Origin: Lentimicrobium sp.
GTDB taxonomy: Bacteria > Bacteroidota > Bacteroidia > Bacteroidales > Lentimicrobiaceae
Length of the DNA stretch: 64,000 bases
Reading direction: 5' to 3'
Assembly: GCA_019429275.1 (NCBI GenBank)
Contig: JAHYJC010000001.1
Coordinates: forward strand, 105,314-169,313
Of the stretch, positions 9,893 to 18,719 are shown piece after piece (the first letter of the stretch is position 1; each line of letters begins with the position of its first letter). The notes beneath the pieces are model-generated. The model was not told the origin of the DNA, searched no databases, and worked only from the letters and a program-made list of their open reading frames with translations. Position numbers and translations under genes: made by a program.

Positions 9893-10198
9893 ATCCCGAA
9901 CAAGATTGAATGCAAATCTGATTTTAAAAATAATAAAATCATAATTGCCTGAAAATCAATGTAAGTAAAATTTTTAGATTCTCTATTCTGCCCATTTTCA
10001 AATGGTTAGATAATAAACTTAATTTCTGTAAAAATGTTCATAATTACATGAACTCCTCCAATAATTATGCATTATGTATATCATATTCAGCGCATTACAC
10101 AATGGCAGCGTCAAACAATAAATTTGAAGAAGAGCAGGATAAAAATCATCAATACCTCCAAAAAATGAGAAGATATTTTAAGAGACCAAAACCTTTTC

Positions 10199-10206
10199 TA
10201 TTTTTG
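10199..10206 (+). promoter_or_regulatory. Promoter -7 box for thioredoxin-like gene
   Basis: TATTTTTG matches TAnnTTTG and lies 44 bases before the ATG at 10251. No clear -33 element is visible. Confidence 0.45.
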
Positions 10207-10250
10207 CACGTTTCTTGCAAACACCTTCATTGTTTCAAAAGCAAACCCAA

Positions 10251-10781
10251 ATGAGAAATCTTACAACATTTCTAATGCTTATGATTTTTACTTCAGGCAT
10301 ACTTTCAGCCCAGGACAACAACCAGAGGATGATAGATGAAAAAACAGGAAAAGAAATTTTTATTGGCACCATTACCAGGCAAGGCCTTGAACAAAACGAA
10401 GCCTGGTTTCAACCTGAATACCAGCAATATACGCCCGATACCAATGATATGGCTCTTATCAAAGAATTTAAAAATGAATATCCCTGGATATTTATTGTAA
10501 TGGGTACCTGGTGTGGTGACAGTCAGGAGCAGGTTCCCCGTTTTTTCAAAATCCTCAATGAGTTGAACTATCCTGAAGAAAAAATCTTTATGGTTGCTGT
10601 TGACCGTGAAAAGAAAGTAAAAGATTTCTGTATAGGAGACTATGACATTAAACTGGTTCCAACCTTTATCATGACCGATCAGGGAGAAGAGAAAGGCAGA
10701 ATCATTGAAACACCGGTTGAAAGTCTTGAAAGGGATTTTTTGAACATCATCCGCGGATATGTTCCCGCCCCAAGAGATTGA
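10251..10781 (+). CDS. Thioredoxin-fold exported protein with single active-site Cys
   Basis: A 176-residue protein with a signal peptide ending at LSAQ (residue 21) and a thioredoxin-like domain. The active-site region reads GTWCGDSQEQVPRFFKIL, so only one cysteine (C88) is present and the second position is Ser. This CGDS form is common in a Bacteroidota thioredoxin-family group. The ATG at 10251 is preferred over an upstream in-frame start at 10215 because it gives a clean signal peptide. The substrate is unknown. Confidence 0.8.
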   Translation: MRNLTTFLMLMIFTSGILSAQDNNQRMIDEKTGKEIFIGTITRQGLEQNEAWFQPEYQQYTPDTNDMALIKEFKNEYPWIFIVMGTWCGDSQEQVPRFFKILNELNYPEEKIFMVAVDREKKVKDFCIGDYDIKLVPTFIMTDQGEEKGRIIETPVESLERDFLNIIRGYVPAPRD

Positions 10782-10784
10782 ATG

Positions 10785-10792
10785 TATTTTTG
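10785..10792 (+). promoter_or_regulatory. Promoter -7 box for panC
   Basis: TATTTTTG, a match to TAnnTTTG, 19 bases before the panC ATG and immediately after the previous stop codon. Confidence 0.45.
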
Positions 10793-10811
10793 ATTCTGAC
10801 ATCTTTATTGA

Positions 10812-11651
10812 ATGATACTTTTCGAAACCATCAAAGAAACCCGGGAATACTCTGTTTCAAAACGTAAAAACGGACTTTCAATAGGATTTATCCCCACCAT
10901 GGGAGCGCTTCACGAGGGTCATTTGTCGCTGGCAATAAGAGCCAGGGCTGAAAATGACATTGTCATCTGCAGTATATTTGTAAATCCCATCCAGTTTAAT
11001 AATCCCGAAGATCTCAAAAAATATCCCAGAACCCTTGATCAGGATCTCAAAATGCTGGAGCTTGCCGGATGCGATCTTGTTTTTTTACCTTCAGTAGATG
11101 AGATGTATCCCGAAGAGATACATAAAGATTATGATTTCGGAACGCTTGGAGGTGTTATGGAGGGGGCTTTCAGGCCGGGACATTTCAACGGAGTTGCCAT
11201 TGTGGTTCACAAATTATTTGAAATAACCCTACCTCACCGAGCCTATTTTGGCGAAAAAGATTATCAGCAGCTCGCAATCGTAAAAGAGTTGGTTAAGATA
11301 GAAAATCTGCCCGTTGAGATTATCCCTTGTCCAATCAGCAGAGAGCAAGATGGGGTGGCCATGAGTTCGCGCAATGCAAGGCTTACGCCTGAAATGAGGA
11401 ATGCAGCTCCCTTTATTTTCCACATTCTGAAACAGGCCAGAAAAATGGCACAAGATCATACTGCCGAACAGATTGAGGAATTTGTAAAATTAAAGTTCAG
11501 CGGACACCTGCTCCTGGATCTGGAATATTTTACTATTGCCTCTGGACATGACCTACAAGCCGTTTCAGGGAAAATTTCACCGGGAGACATGGGCTTCATT
11601 GCAGTTTTTGCAGGCGAAATCCGGCTCATCGATAACATTCAATTAATTTGA
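10812..11651 (+). CDS. panC: Pantothenate synthetase
   Basis: Joins pantoate and beta-alanine with ATP in vitamin B5/CoA biosynthesis. The 279-residue protein shows the nucleotidyltransferase motif H34-E-G-H37 in [13 protein letters not shown], the pantoate-site region [27 protein letters not shown], and the KMSKS-like loop [11 protein letters not shown]. It is followed after 16 bases by panD, which makes the beta-alanine substrate, so the pair supplies both enzyme and substrate. Confidence 0.97.
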   Translation: MILFETIKETREYSVSKRKNGLSIGFIPTMGALHEGHLSLAIRARAENDIVICSIFVNPIQFNNPEDLKKYPRTLDQDLKMLELAGCDLVFLPSVDEMYPEEIHKDYDFGTLGGVMEGAFRPGHFNGVAIVVHKLFEITLPHRAYFGEKDYQQLAIVKELVKIENLPVEIIPCPISREQDGVAMSSRNARLTPEMRNAAPFIFHILKQARKMAQDHTAEQIEEFVKLKFSGHLLLDLEYFTIASGHDLQAVSGKISPGDMGFIAVFAGEIRLIDNIQLI

Positions 11652-11652
11652 G

Positions 11653-11660
11653 TATTTTTG
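11653..11660 (+). promoter_or_regulatory. Promoter -7 box for panD
   Basis: TATTTTTG between the panC stop (11649-11651) and the panD ATG (11668). It would give panD its own transcript with a very short leader, in addition to readthrough from panC. Confidence 0.4.
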
Positions 11661-11667
11661 CAGCGCT

Positions 11668-12015
11668 ATGACAATAGAGATTCTTAAATCAAAAATCCAC
11701 CGGGCAATCATTACCGAAGCCAACCTGAATTACATCGGGAGCATAGGTATTGATGAAAACCTGATGGAGGCAGCCAATCTCACTGAATTTGAAAAAGTTC
11801 AGGTACTCAACATCAATAATGGAGAGCGGCTTGAAACTTACGTAATTAAAGGTGAAAGGGGCAGTGGAATGATTTCACTGAATGGTGCTGCTGCCAGAAA
11901 GGCTGTTGCCGGAGACCTTATCATCATTGCAGCATTTGCGCATATGACACCCGAAGAGGCTGCTTCATTCAAACCTGCAATAGTATTCCCCAATAAAAAT
12001 AACCAAGTCCTATAA
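11668..12015 (+). CDS. panD: Aspartate 1-decarboxylase precursor
   Basis: Pyruvoyl enzyme converting L-aspartate to beta-alanine for pantothenate. At 115 residues it has the usual length. The self-cleavage site G24-S25 lies in NYIGSIGID, and the family segments [17 protein letters not shown] and [21 protein letters not shown] are intact. It probably shares transcripts with panC. Confidence 0.97.
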   Translation: MTIEILKSKIHRAIITEANLNYIGSIGIDENLMEAANLTEFEKVQVLNINNGERLETYVIKGERGSGMISLNGAAARKAVAGDLIIIAAFAHMTPEEAASFKPAIVFPNKNNQVL

Positions 12016-12023
12016 ATCAGGTT

Positions 12024-13076
12024 TTGAATAAGAAAATCCGGGATATATTAAAATTCAGTCTGTTTCTGGGAATCGGCATTTTTTTTATCTGGCTGTTCAT
12101 GAGGAATCTCACTCCAGGGCAAAAAAGCGAGATTTTTCTTTCATTTAAAATAGCAGAATATTCATGGATTATACTTGCCTTTATGCTGGGCATGCTGAGC
12201 CACCTCTTGCGCACCCTCCGCTGGAAAATACTGCTTGAACCCATGGGCTACAATCCCTCGACCGGCAACGTATTTATGGCCGTTATGACCGGTTATCTGG
12301 CAAATCTGGCCTTGCCCCGGTTAGGAGAAGTGAGCCGCTGTGGTATTCTTACCCAGTATGAGAAAATACCGTTCAACAAATCATTCGGAACAGTAATTAC
12401 CGAGAGGGTTATTGATATGCTGTCTTTTATTCTGATATTTTTCATTCTAATCTTCACTCAATCGGGTAAAATACACATCTACCTGGAACAAAAAATTTAT
12501 ATTCCTCTGGAACAAAAATTCAATCTCAACCTTATCGGCGGGAATTATATGCTCTTTCTTATAACCGGATTAGGAATTTCAGCAATTATTATATTGATTA
12601 TACTTCATAAGAGATACATTCATTCAGCAATTTATCAGAAATTTTATAAACTGTTTACCGGCTTTCTTGAAGGCATAAAATCATTGGTCAGCATTAAAAA
12701 ACCTGTACTTTTTGTTGTCTATTCTGTTGGAATCTGGCTGATGTATCTACTCATGGCTTATGTAGTTTTCTTCAGCCTGAAAGAAACCTCATCGCTGGGA
12801 CTTGATGCAGGCCTTGCTGTTTTGATTTTTGGTTCGGTGGGAATTATGATTGTACAGGGAGGCATTGGAATATATCCGGCCATTGTTGCTGAAACACTTT
12901 TTCTTTGGGACATTCCTGAAACAAAAGGTTATGCGATGGGTTGGCTGATTTGGGGTTCGCAAACGCTTATGATCCTGATTGCAGGTGTTTTTTCATTACT
13001 TTTACTTCCTGTTATCAACAAAAAAAGTAATGACAAAAAAGGAGATCATTCAGCAAAAAATACTGAAACAACCTGA
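12024..13076 (+). CDS. UPF0104/lysylphosphatidylglycerol synthase-type membrane protein
   Basis: A 350-residue protein with about eight membrane segments matching the flippase-like region of the LPG synthase/UPF0104 family (PF03706): LSHLLRTLRWKILLEPMGY, LALPRLGEVSRCGILTQYEKIPF and the late VQGGIGIYPAIVAETL. The catalytic aminoacyl-transferase domain of MprF is absent. The first in-frame ATG comes only at residue 26, after the first membrane segment has begun, so the start is TTG at 12024. It overlaps rfaE2 by 47 bases. Confidence 0.85.
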   Translation: MNKKIRDILKFSLFLGIGIFFIWLFMRNLTPGQKSEIFLSFKIAEYSWIILAFMLGMLSHLLRTLRWKILLEPMGYNPSTGNVFMAVMTGYLANLALPRLGEVSRCGILTQYEKIPFNKSFGTVITERVIDMLSFILIFFILIFTQSGKIHIYLEQKIYIPLEQKFNLNLIGGNYMLFLITGLGISAIIILIILHKRYIHSAIYQKFYKLFTGFLEGIKSLVSIKKPVLFVVYSVGIWLMYLLMAYVVFFSLKETSSLGLDAGLAVLIFGSVGIMIVQGGIGIYPAIVAETLFLWDIPETKGYAMGWLIWGSQTLMILIAGVFSLLLLPVINKKSNDKKGDHSAKNTETT

Positions 13077-13521
13077 ACTTGACCGCATTTTAGCCTACTG
13101 GAGATTCAAAAATTTCAGGATAGTATTTACCAATGGCTGTTTCGATATTATCCACCTCGGTCACATTGACTACCTCCTCAAAGCTGCTGAACTTGGCGAT
13201 AAACTCATCATCGGCCTCAATACCGACAATTCAACACGCCTGCTGAAGGGACCTTCAAGACCCATTAATGATGAAAAATCAAGAGCAATGATACTGGCTT
13301 CATTAAATTTTGTTGATGCAGTAGTGCTTTTTGATGAAGAGACTCCTTATGAGCTGATTAAAACCATTAATCCTGATATTCTGGTGAAAGGTGCGGATTA
13401 CAGACCCGAAGAAATTGTAGGTTATGATATAGTGACAGCAAAAGGTGGAAGCGTTGCAACAATTGAGTATCTTGATGGCTACTCTACAAGTCTGATTGAA
13501 AGTAAAATCAAAGGATCTTGA
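13030..13521 (+). CDS. rfaE2: D-glycero-beta-D-manno-heptose 1-phosphate adenylyltransferase
   Basis: Cytoplasmic nucleotidyltransferase that activates heptose 1-phosphate for LPS core synthesis. It is a stand-alone version (163 residues) of the HldE C-terminal domain. The motif FTNGCFDIIHLGH carries H42xxH45; LNTDNSTRLLKGPSRPINDEKSRA and the late GSVATIEYLDGYSTSLI are characteristic. The ATG at 13030 is preferred to the longer frame from 12979 because family members begin just before this point. The partner kinase is not in the window. Confidence 0.92.
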   Translation: MTKKEIIQQKILKQPELDRILAYWRFKNFRIVFTNGCFDIIHLGHIDYLLKAAELGDKLIIGLNTDNSTRLLKGPSRPINDEKSRAMILASLNFVDAVVLFDEETPYELIKTINPDILVKGADYRPEEIVGYDIVTAKGGSVATIEYLDGYSTSLIESKIKGS

Positions 13522-13566
13522 ATTTCAGGCTGAGAATTCTGAAAATCATAAACATTAATTACAAAA

Positions 13567-14931
13567 ATGGCCAAAACCAAAACAGCTTTTTTTTGCAGCA
13601 ATTGTGGCACCCAGTCACCAAAATGGATTGGCAAATGCACCTCTTGTGGCGAATGGAATACCTATGTAGAGGAAGTAATTCAACGTTCAGAACCGTCAAT
13701 AGTTTCAGGGCTTACTTCGCGAAGAAAGGCCTCTCCCACCCTTATCAGCGAAATAGAGCTGAGCAAAGAGAATCGAATTGACACCAATAATCACGAGCTA
13801 AACCGTGTGCTTGGAGGAGGGCTGGTTCCCGGATCAGTTGTATTGGTTGGAGGTGAGCCAGGCATTGGTAAATCAACATTGATGCTACAGGTTGCACTCG
13901 CCTTCAAAAACCTGAAAGTGCTTTATGTTTCAGGTGAAGAAAGCGAGCAACAGATAAGAATGAGGGCCGAAAGGCTGGGGATGAAACAAAATAACTGCTA
14001 CATCCTTACTGAGACAGCAACCGGAGATATATTGAATCACATTGCGAAGTTGAGCCCTCAAATTATAATTATCGATTCAATTCAAACACTTACCAGCGAT
14101 AGTATCGACGCTTCGGCCGGAAGTATTTCCCAAATTCGCGAAACAGCCTCAGAACTTCAACGCTATGCCAAAACCGCAAATGTGCCGGTGTTTTTAATCG
14201 GTCACATCACCAAAGAAGGTACACTTGCCGGGCCCAAACTTCTTGAACACATGGTTGATACGGTGTTGCAGTTCGAAGGTGACCGGAATTATGGCTACAG
14301 AATTCTCCGTGCAATTAAAAACAGATTTGGAAGCACTTCAGAATTAGGTATTTATGAAATGCAGAACACGGGTTTGCGAGAGATATCAAATCCATCCGAA
14401 ATTCTGATTACCCAGCACCAGGAACCGGTAAGTGGTATTGCTGTTGCTGCAACCATCGAAGGCATGAGGCCTATGTTAATTGAAACACAGGCATTGGTGA
14501 GTTCTGCAGCTTATGGTACCCCGCAAAGGTCATGCACCGGTTTCGATTCGCGCCGCCTGAACATGTTGCTGGCTGTGCTTGAGAAACGGAGTGGTTTTAA
14601 ACTGGGCGTGAAAGATGTTTTCCTAAACATAGCAGGCGGAATACGTGTGGATGATCCGGCAACCGATCTTGCCGTTGTAAGTGCTGTGCTGTCCTCAAAC
14701 ATTGATATTCCAATCAACCCAAAAACCTGTTTTGCTGCTGAGACAGGACTTTCGGGAGAAATAAGGCCGGTAACCCGTTTTGAGCAAAGGGTATCGGAAG
14801 CTGAGAAACTTGGATTTGAAACCATTTTCATTTCAAAACTTAACGCCAAAACTGCTATAAGTTCAGCCAGAGCCATTAAAGTCATACCTGTTGGCAAAAT
14901 CGAAGATGTTTTCAGACATTTATTCGGATAA
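13567..14931 (+). CDS. radA: DNA repair protein RadA
   Basis: Branch-migration ATPase in recombinational repair. The order is complete over 454 residues: a four-Cys zinc finger (C10, C13, C24, C27), Walker A GGEPGIGKSTL (about residues 95-105), Walker B IIIIDSIQTL, the RadA-specific KNRFG motif, and a C-terminal Lon-protease-like domain (about 300-454, with GFDSRRLNMLLAVLEKR). It lies 45 bases after rfaE2. Confidence 0.97.
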   Translation: MAKTKTAFFCSNCGTQSPKWIGKCTSCGEWNTYVEEVIQRSEPSIVSGLTSRRKASPTLISEIELSKENRIDTNNHELNRVLGGGLVPGSVVLVGGEPGIGKSTLMLQVALAFKNLKVLYVSGEESEQQIRMRAERLGMKQNNCYILTETATGDILNHIAKLSPQIIIIDSIQTLTSDSIDASAGSISQIRETASELQRYAKTANVPVFLIGHITKEGTLAGPKLLEHMVDTVLQFEGDRNYGYRILRAIKNRFGSTSELGIYEMQNTGLREISNPSEILITQHQEPVSGIAVAATIEGMRPMLIETQALVSSAAYGTPQRSCTGFDSRRLNMLLAVLEKRSGFKLGVKDVFLNIAGGIRVDDPATDLAVVSAVLSSNIDIPINPKTCFAAETGLSGEIRPVTRFEQRVSEAEKLGFETIFISKLNAKTAISSARAIKVIPVGKIEDVFRHLFG

Positions 14932-15015
14932 AAATCCTTTTCGCATTAGTAAGCCTGGATATTTCAGTACTAAAAAATTCAAAATAAAAAATTAACCCTT
15001 TCAATCTCAGATTTC

Positions 15016-15645
15016 ATGAGAATTATAAAAAAAGTCGTGCTGATCTTCCTGTTAGCAAATATCATCAGGATAATTCCCGGTTGTTGCAAATGCAGTGAAG
15101 AAGTTTACAACTTCAATTTTAACAGAACCGACATCCGGAACATTGATAACACAGGCAACTATGCCAAGCCTCTGGAGATTGACACTATGTTGCCAGGAGC
15201 TGTAGCCTTTGAGGTTTCTATCTTTGACTCACTGGGTTACTTTTACTATGCTTATGCAGGTCCGGAATACACAGGATTTAAGACTGCGGCAGCAATGTCA
15301 TGCGATTGCGCAATGCAGCTTCAAACAACAAATTACCTGAATCATATTAAAATCACTACACTTTATGATCTGAGTTCTGAAATTAAGGCAGGTGACGACG
15401 TTTCGGAGCATTTTGTGGCATCTTTATCAGGGAATTCATCCCATAATTCAGGAGTATACCAGTCTTTAACAAGCGTTTGCACACAAACCATTGACAAAAT
15501 CTATTATGACAGCGGCGTGGAGTCTTTCAGGATTTTTCTGAAACCTGAAGTAGAAAATACAAAGGCCCGGTTCGCAATCAATCTTACTTTGTCAGACAAT
15601 ACCATTTTCAGCGATACCACCAACTTAATTCAAATCCTGCAATGA
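15016..15645 (+). CDS. Unknown exported cysteine-containing protein
   Basis: A 209-residue protein with an N-terminal hydrophobic segment ending in IIPGCCKC, which may be a weak lipobox followed by a Cys cluster. The body is rich in Thr and Asp, contains MSCDCAMQL and no motif I can name; it may belong to a Bacteroidota DUF such as DUF5034, but I am not certain. Its stop codon overlaps the next start by four bases (ATGA), so the two are very likely co-translated. Confidence 0.6.
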   Translation: MRIIKKVVLIFLLANIIRIIPGCCKCSEEVYNFNFNRTDIRNIDNTGNYAKPLEIDTMLPGAVAFEVSIFDSLGYFYYAYAGPEYTGFKTAAAMSCDCAMQLQTTNYLNHIKITTLYDLSSEIKAGDDVSEHFVASLSGNSSHNSGVYQSLTSVCTQTIDKIYYDSGVESFRIFLKPEVENTKARFAINLTLSDNTIFSDTTNLIQILQ

Positions 15646-16532
15646 GTTCGTGCAAGAATCTTCGGTTAAGCATGATGCTGACACTTTTTCTTTTTCTGGT
15701 TTTCGGTGAACAATTAAATGCTCAAAATAAAACCAGAACAGAATCCTTCAGACTTGACACTCAGTTTGGCGGACGGGTGATCCACCGAGCAATGCAACCC
15801 ACCGGTGCTGATATTGATTTCATGAACTACCTGAATGATGGTAACGATGGATATTATGGTGTCATGAATTTCGGTTTGACATTTGCGCCTGACAGCATCT
15901 GGACGTTTGGAGCCGACATGAGCATGCTCAGCGACATGCTGCCCAATCACCTGAGAATTGATGTCATGCGCCGCATCAACATCATCAGCCCTCAGTGGGA
16001 CTGGGGTTTAAAAGCCATCATTTATGCCTATCCCCAATACCTGAATGAATTCAACCGGTTTCACAAAGAAACAGATTCCGGTATTGTTGCCGACTTAAAC
16101 ACCAATTACAGGCAGATCACCCTTTTCGATCTTGGAATATCAGCTATGCCCTATGCAAGCTACACCAACAAACGGTTTCAGGCAATTATGGGAAGCGGAA
16201 TCGGATTCAGCTCATTTGAACAATTCAATGAAAGAATTCTGCAGAAAAAACAAGGGGGCAATCTGCGCCGCGAAATCAGATATGAAACCCTGTATAGTCC
16301 TGCAATTACTTCACATTCCGAAGCAGAAGCCACTTATGACTTTCTGCATGACAGGAGAGTATCTCTGGGAATCATAGCCAAAGCTGAATTACTGATGACA
16401 TTCAGAGACATTTCCTATAAACGCACGATATTTACCTGGACTGATGACAATTATGTTGAAAATGAGATACATCCTGACAAGAAGTTTTACGCCAAATCCG
16501 AATTCAGTATGGGTCTATACTTCAGATTCTGA
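15642..16532 (+). CDS. Unknown outer-membrane-type protein
   Basis: A 296-residue protein with a signal peptide ending at LNAQ (residue 28). The mature part alternates polar and aromatic residues and ends with a terminal aromatic strand (SMGLYFRF), as expected of an outer-membrane beta-barrel. No named family is recognised. Translational coupling with the preceding cysteine-containing protein suggests that they act together at the envelope. Confidence 0.6.
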   Translation: MSSCKNLRLSMMLTLFLFLVFGEQLNAQNKTRTESFRLDTQFGGRVIHRAMQPTGADIDFMNYLNDGNDGYYGVMNFGLTFAPDSIWTFGADMSMLSDMLPNHLRIDVMRRINIISPQWDWGLKAIIYAYPQYLNEFNRFHKETDSGIVADLNTNYRQITLFDLGISAMPYASYTNKRFQAIMGSGIGFSSFEQFNERILQKKQGGNLRREIRYETLYSPAITSHSEAEATYDFLHDRRVSLGIIAKAELLMTFRDISYKRTIFTWTDDNYVENEIHPDKKFYAKSEFSMGLYFRF

Positions 16533-16555
16533 ACTCAAAAACCGGCCTTTTATCA

Positions 16556-16563
16556 TACCTTTG
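16556..16563 (+). promoter_or_regulatory. Promoter -7 box for the S1-domain gene
   Basis: TACCTTTG, a match to TAnnTTTG, 29 bases before the ATG at 16593. Confidence 0.45.
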
Positions 16564-16592
16564 TTTTCCTCTTTTCATAAAAAAACCGACTC

Positions 16593-17423
16593 ATGGCCAC
16601 ACCCGGAAAATACAACACCCTAAGCATTGTTAAAGTAGTAGATTTCGGCGTTTACCTTGACGGTGGCGATTTGGGAGAAATTTTGCTGCCCATGAAATGG
16701 GTACCTGAAGGATGTAAACCCGATGACGAGATTGAAGTTTTTCTCTATTTCGATTCTGAAGACAGGCTGATCGCGACCACCATGCGACCCTTTGCGCAAG
16801 TTGGGGAATTTGCATTGCTCAAGGCAAAAGCCGTAAATGAAGTAGGAGCATTCCTCGATTGGGGCCTTGAAAAAGATTTGCTCGTCCCCTACCGTGAGCA
16901 AAATGCAAAGATGATTGAAGGTAATTCTTATTTGGTTTATATTTATGCCGATCCACAGGGAGGGCGCATTGCGGCTTCAGCACGACTGGAGAGGTTCCTC
17001 AGCCCTGAACCCCCAGACTACCAACCCATGCAGGAAGTTGAATTGCTACTCTGGCGCACTACAGATATTGGCTATATGGCCATCATCAACAACCAGCACG
17101 AAGGCCTGCTTTATGCCAGTGAAGTATATGAGGATCTGGAACGGGGACAAAGAATAAGAGGGTATGTTATAAAAGTAAGGGAAGATGGCAAAATTGACCT
17201 CAGCCTGCAAAAACCCGGTTACGAAAAAATTGACGAAATGTCGGAGCGCATCATGGAACTGCTTCGCGAAAACAACGGATACCTCGATCTCAATGATAAA
17301 AGTCCGGCAGAAGAAATTTATCTCATCAGTGGAATGAGCAAAAAGAATTTCAAAAAGTCAATCGGTGCACTCTATAAACAAAAACTGATAATTATTGAAG
17401 AAACAGGCATTAGAATGGTATAG
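16593..17423 (+). CDS. CvfB-like S1 RNA-binding protein
   Basis: A 276-residue cytoplasmic protein of the CvfB/YitL family: tandem S1-like OB-folds (VVDFGVYLDGGDLGEILLP; AVNEVGAFLDWGLEKDLLVP; a third near residues 150-210 containing GLLYASEVYEDLERGQRIRGYV), then a C-terminal winged-helix segment (GYLDLNDKSPAEEIYLISGMSKKNFKKSIGALYKQ). In staphylococci CvfB affects virulence gene expression post-transcriptionally; the role in Bacteroidota is not known. Confidence 0.88.
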   Translation: MATPGKYNTLSIVKVVDFGVYLDGGDLGEILLPMKWVPEGCKPDDEIEVFLYFDSEDRLIATTMRPFAQVGEFALLKAKAVNEVGAFLDWGLEKDLLVPYREQNAKMIEGNSYLVYIYADPQGGRIAASARLERFLSPEPPDYQPMQEVELLLWRTTDIGYMAIINNQHEGLLYASEVYEDLERGQRIRGYVIKVREDGKIDLSLQKPGYEKIDEMSERIMELLRENNGYLDLNDKSPAEEIYLISGMSKKNFKKSIGALYKQKLIIIEETGIRMV

Positions 17424-17484
17424 TGGAAAAATGGAAATTTTTCTTTTCGATTATGATCAATAAGAATAGTTGAGAATCACAGCA

Positions 17485-18489
17485 CTAACCCATTGCCTGC
17501 CTGTAGGATACAAGGCGCCTGTTGTCCTCATCCCACAATCTTAGCTTCAGTGATTTCATGCTGCTGGTAAAAGTAACAGGTTTTACCTGCCTGAAGGGTT
17601 CATTTTCTTTATGGCATTGCTCAAGTTTATAGTTTGGAATTTTTGAGCTCAGATGATGAATATGATGAAATCCAATATTACCTGAAAACCACTGTAAAAT
17701 GCGGGGCAGCTTCAGAAATGAAGCTCCGTTTATGGCAACAGTGCTGTAATCCCATTCCTCATCGCGATACCAGTGCACATCGGGGAACTGATGCTGAACA
17801 TAGAAGAGAAACACTCCGGCTGTTGCTGCAATGTACATAACCGGAAGCTGAATCAGAAGAAAATCCTTAACCCCGATTAGCAGACTTAAACCGACGGCAA
17901 TAACTGCAAGCCCAATATTGGTGATGTAAACACTGATTTTATCCTTACGTGTAAAATCTTTACGGGTAAACCTGTTCGAAATCAAAAACATAAGAGCTGC
18001 CCCAAGGCCAAACATGACAAAAGGATTGCGGTAAATGCGATACATTCGCTGTTTTCGGGGAGTCAGATTTTTAAATTCCTCAACCGTCAGTGTCCACACA
18101 TCGCCGATGCCGCGTTTGTCGAGATTTCCGGCGGTACGGTGATGGATCAGATGTGCATGATGCCAGCGATAATAGGGTGTGAATGTAAGAATTCCCAGAA
18201 TTATTCCAATGGTATCATTCGCTGCCTTTGATTTAAAAAAGGCTCCGTGCCCACAATCATGAAAAATGATGAACAGTCGCACTGTAAACCCGGCTGCCAG
18301 AATTATAAGGGGCAAAATATACCAATAGGAAATATTTATCAGAAATATCATGGCAATCCATAAAAAAATATAAGGCACAAGGGTATTGACCAATTGCCAG
18401 ATGCTATAGCGGTTTGAAGGATTTTTGTAGGCAGATATAAGCTTTATAAGTGACTTATCTGAGCCCGGCATGGATGATTTCGGAGCCAT
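17485..18489 (-). CDS. Fatty acid desaturase, membrane di-iron type
   Basis: A 334-residue membrane protein with the three histidine boxes that bind the di-iron centre: HDCGHG, HLIHHRTAGN and HHIHHL, plus four to five hydrophobic segments. It introduces a double bond into acyl lipids, probably to adjust membrane fluidity. It converges with the CvfB-like gene; its promoter box is at 18500-18507. Confidence 0.93.
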   Translation of the reverse strand: MAPKSSMPGSDKSLIKLISAYKNPSNRYSIWQLVNTLVPYIFLWIAMIFLINISYWYILPLIILAAGFTVRLFIIFHDCGHGAFFKSKAANDTIGIILGILTFTPYYRWHHAHLIHHRTAGNLDKRGIGDVWTLTVEEFKNLTPRKQRMYRIYRNPFVMFGLGAALMFLISNRFTRKDFTRKDKISVYITNIGLAVIAVGLSLLIGVKDFLLIQLPVMYIAATAGVFLFYVQHQFPDVHWYRDEEWDYSTVAINGASFLKLPRILQWFSGNIGFHHIHHLSSKIPNYKLEQCHKENEPFRQVKPVTFTSSMKSLKLRLWDEDNRRLVSYRQAMG

Positions 18490-18499
18490 TTTTTTTCTT

Positions 18500-18507
18500 C
18501 AAAGATA
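18500..18507 (-). promoter_or_regulatory. Promoter -7 box for the desaturase
   Basis: TATCTTTG on the minus strand (TAnnTTTG) only 10 bases before the desaturase ATG, implying a leader of a few bases at most. Confidence 0.45.
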
Positions 18508-18719
18508 AATATTATTGATGCATAAAAACCTATGAAATAACAATTGCGCATATAAATGACCACTATAAATAAAACAGGGAGTCAAACAAATTCAATATCC
18601 TCTGCCTCCCAAAAACGGCCAGATTTATCCTGATTTTTCAAAAAAATAAAATTATTTAAGTATTACAGAACTTATTTACTTATTTGATTGTTAATTTCTC
18701 AACACCAAAACAAAAAAAC

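Larger units (their letters stand above)
9846..10250. other. AT-rich intergenic region, divergent promoters
   Basis: About 400 bases between divergent fldA and the thioredoxin-like gene. It contains a promoter box at each end (9885-9892 minus, 10199-10206 plus). A 68-codon frame at 10048-10254 has no recognisable features and is not supported as a gene. Confidence 0.6.
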
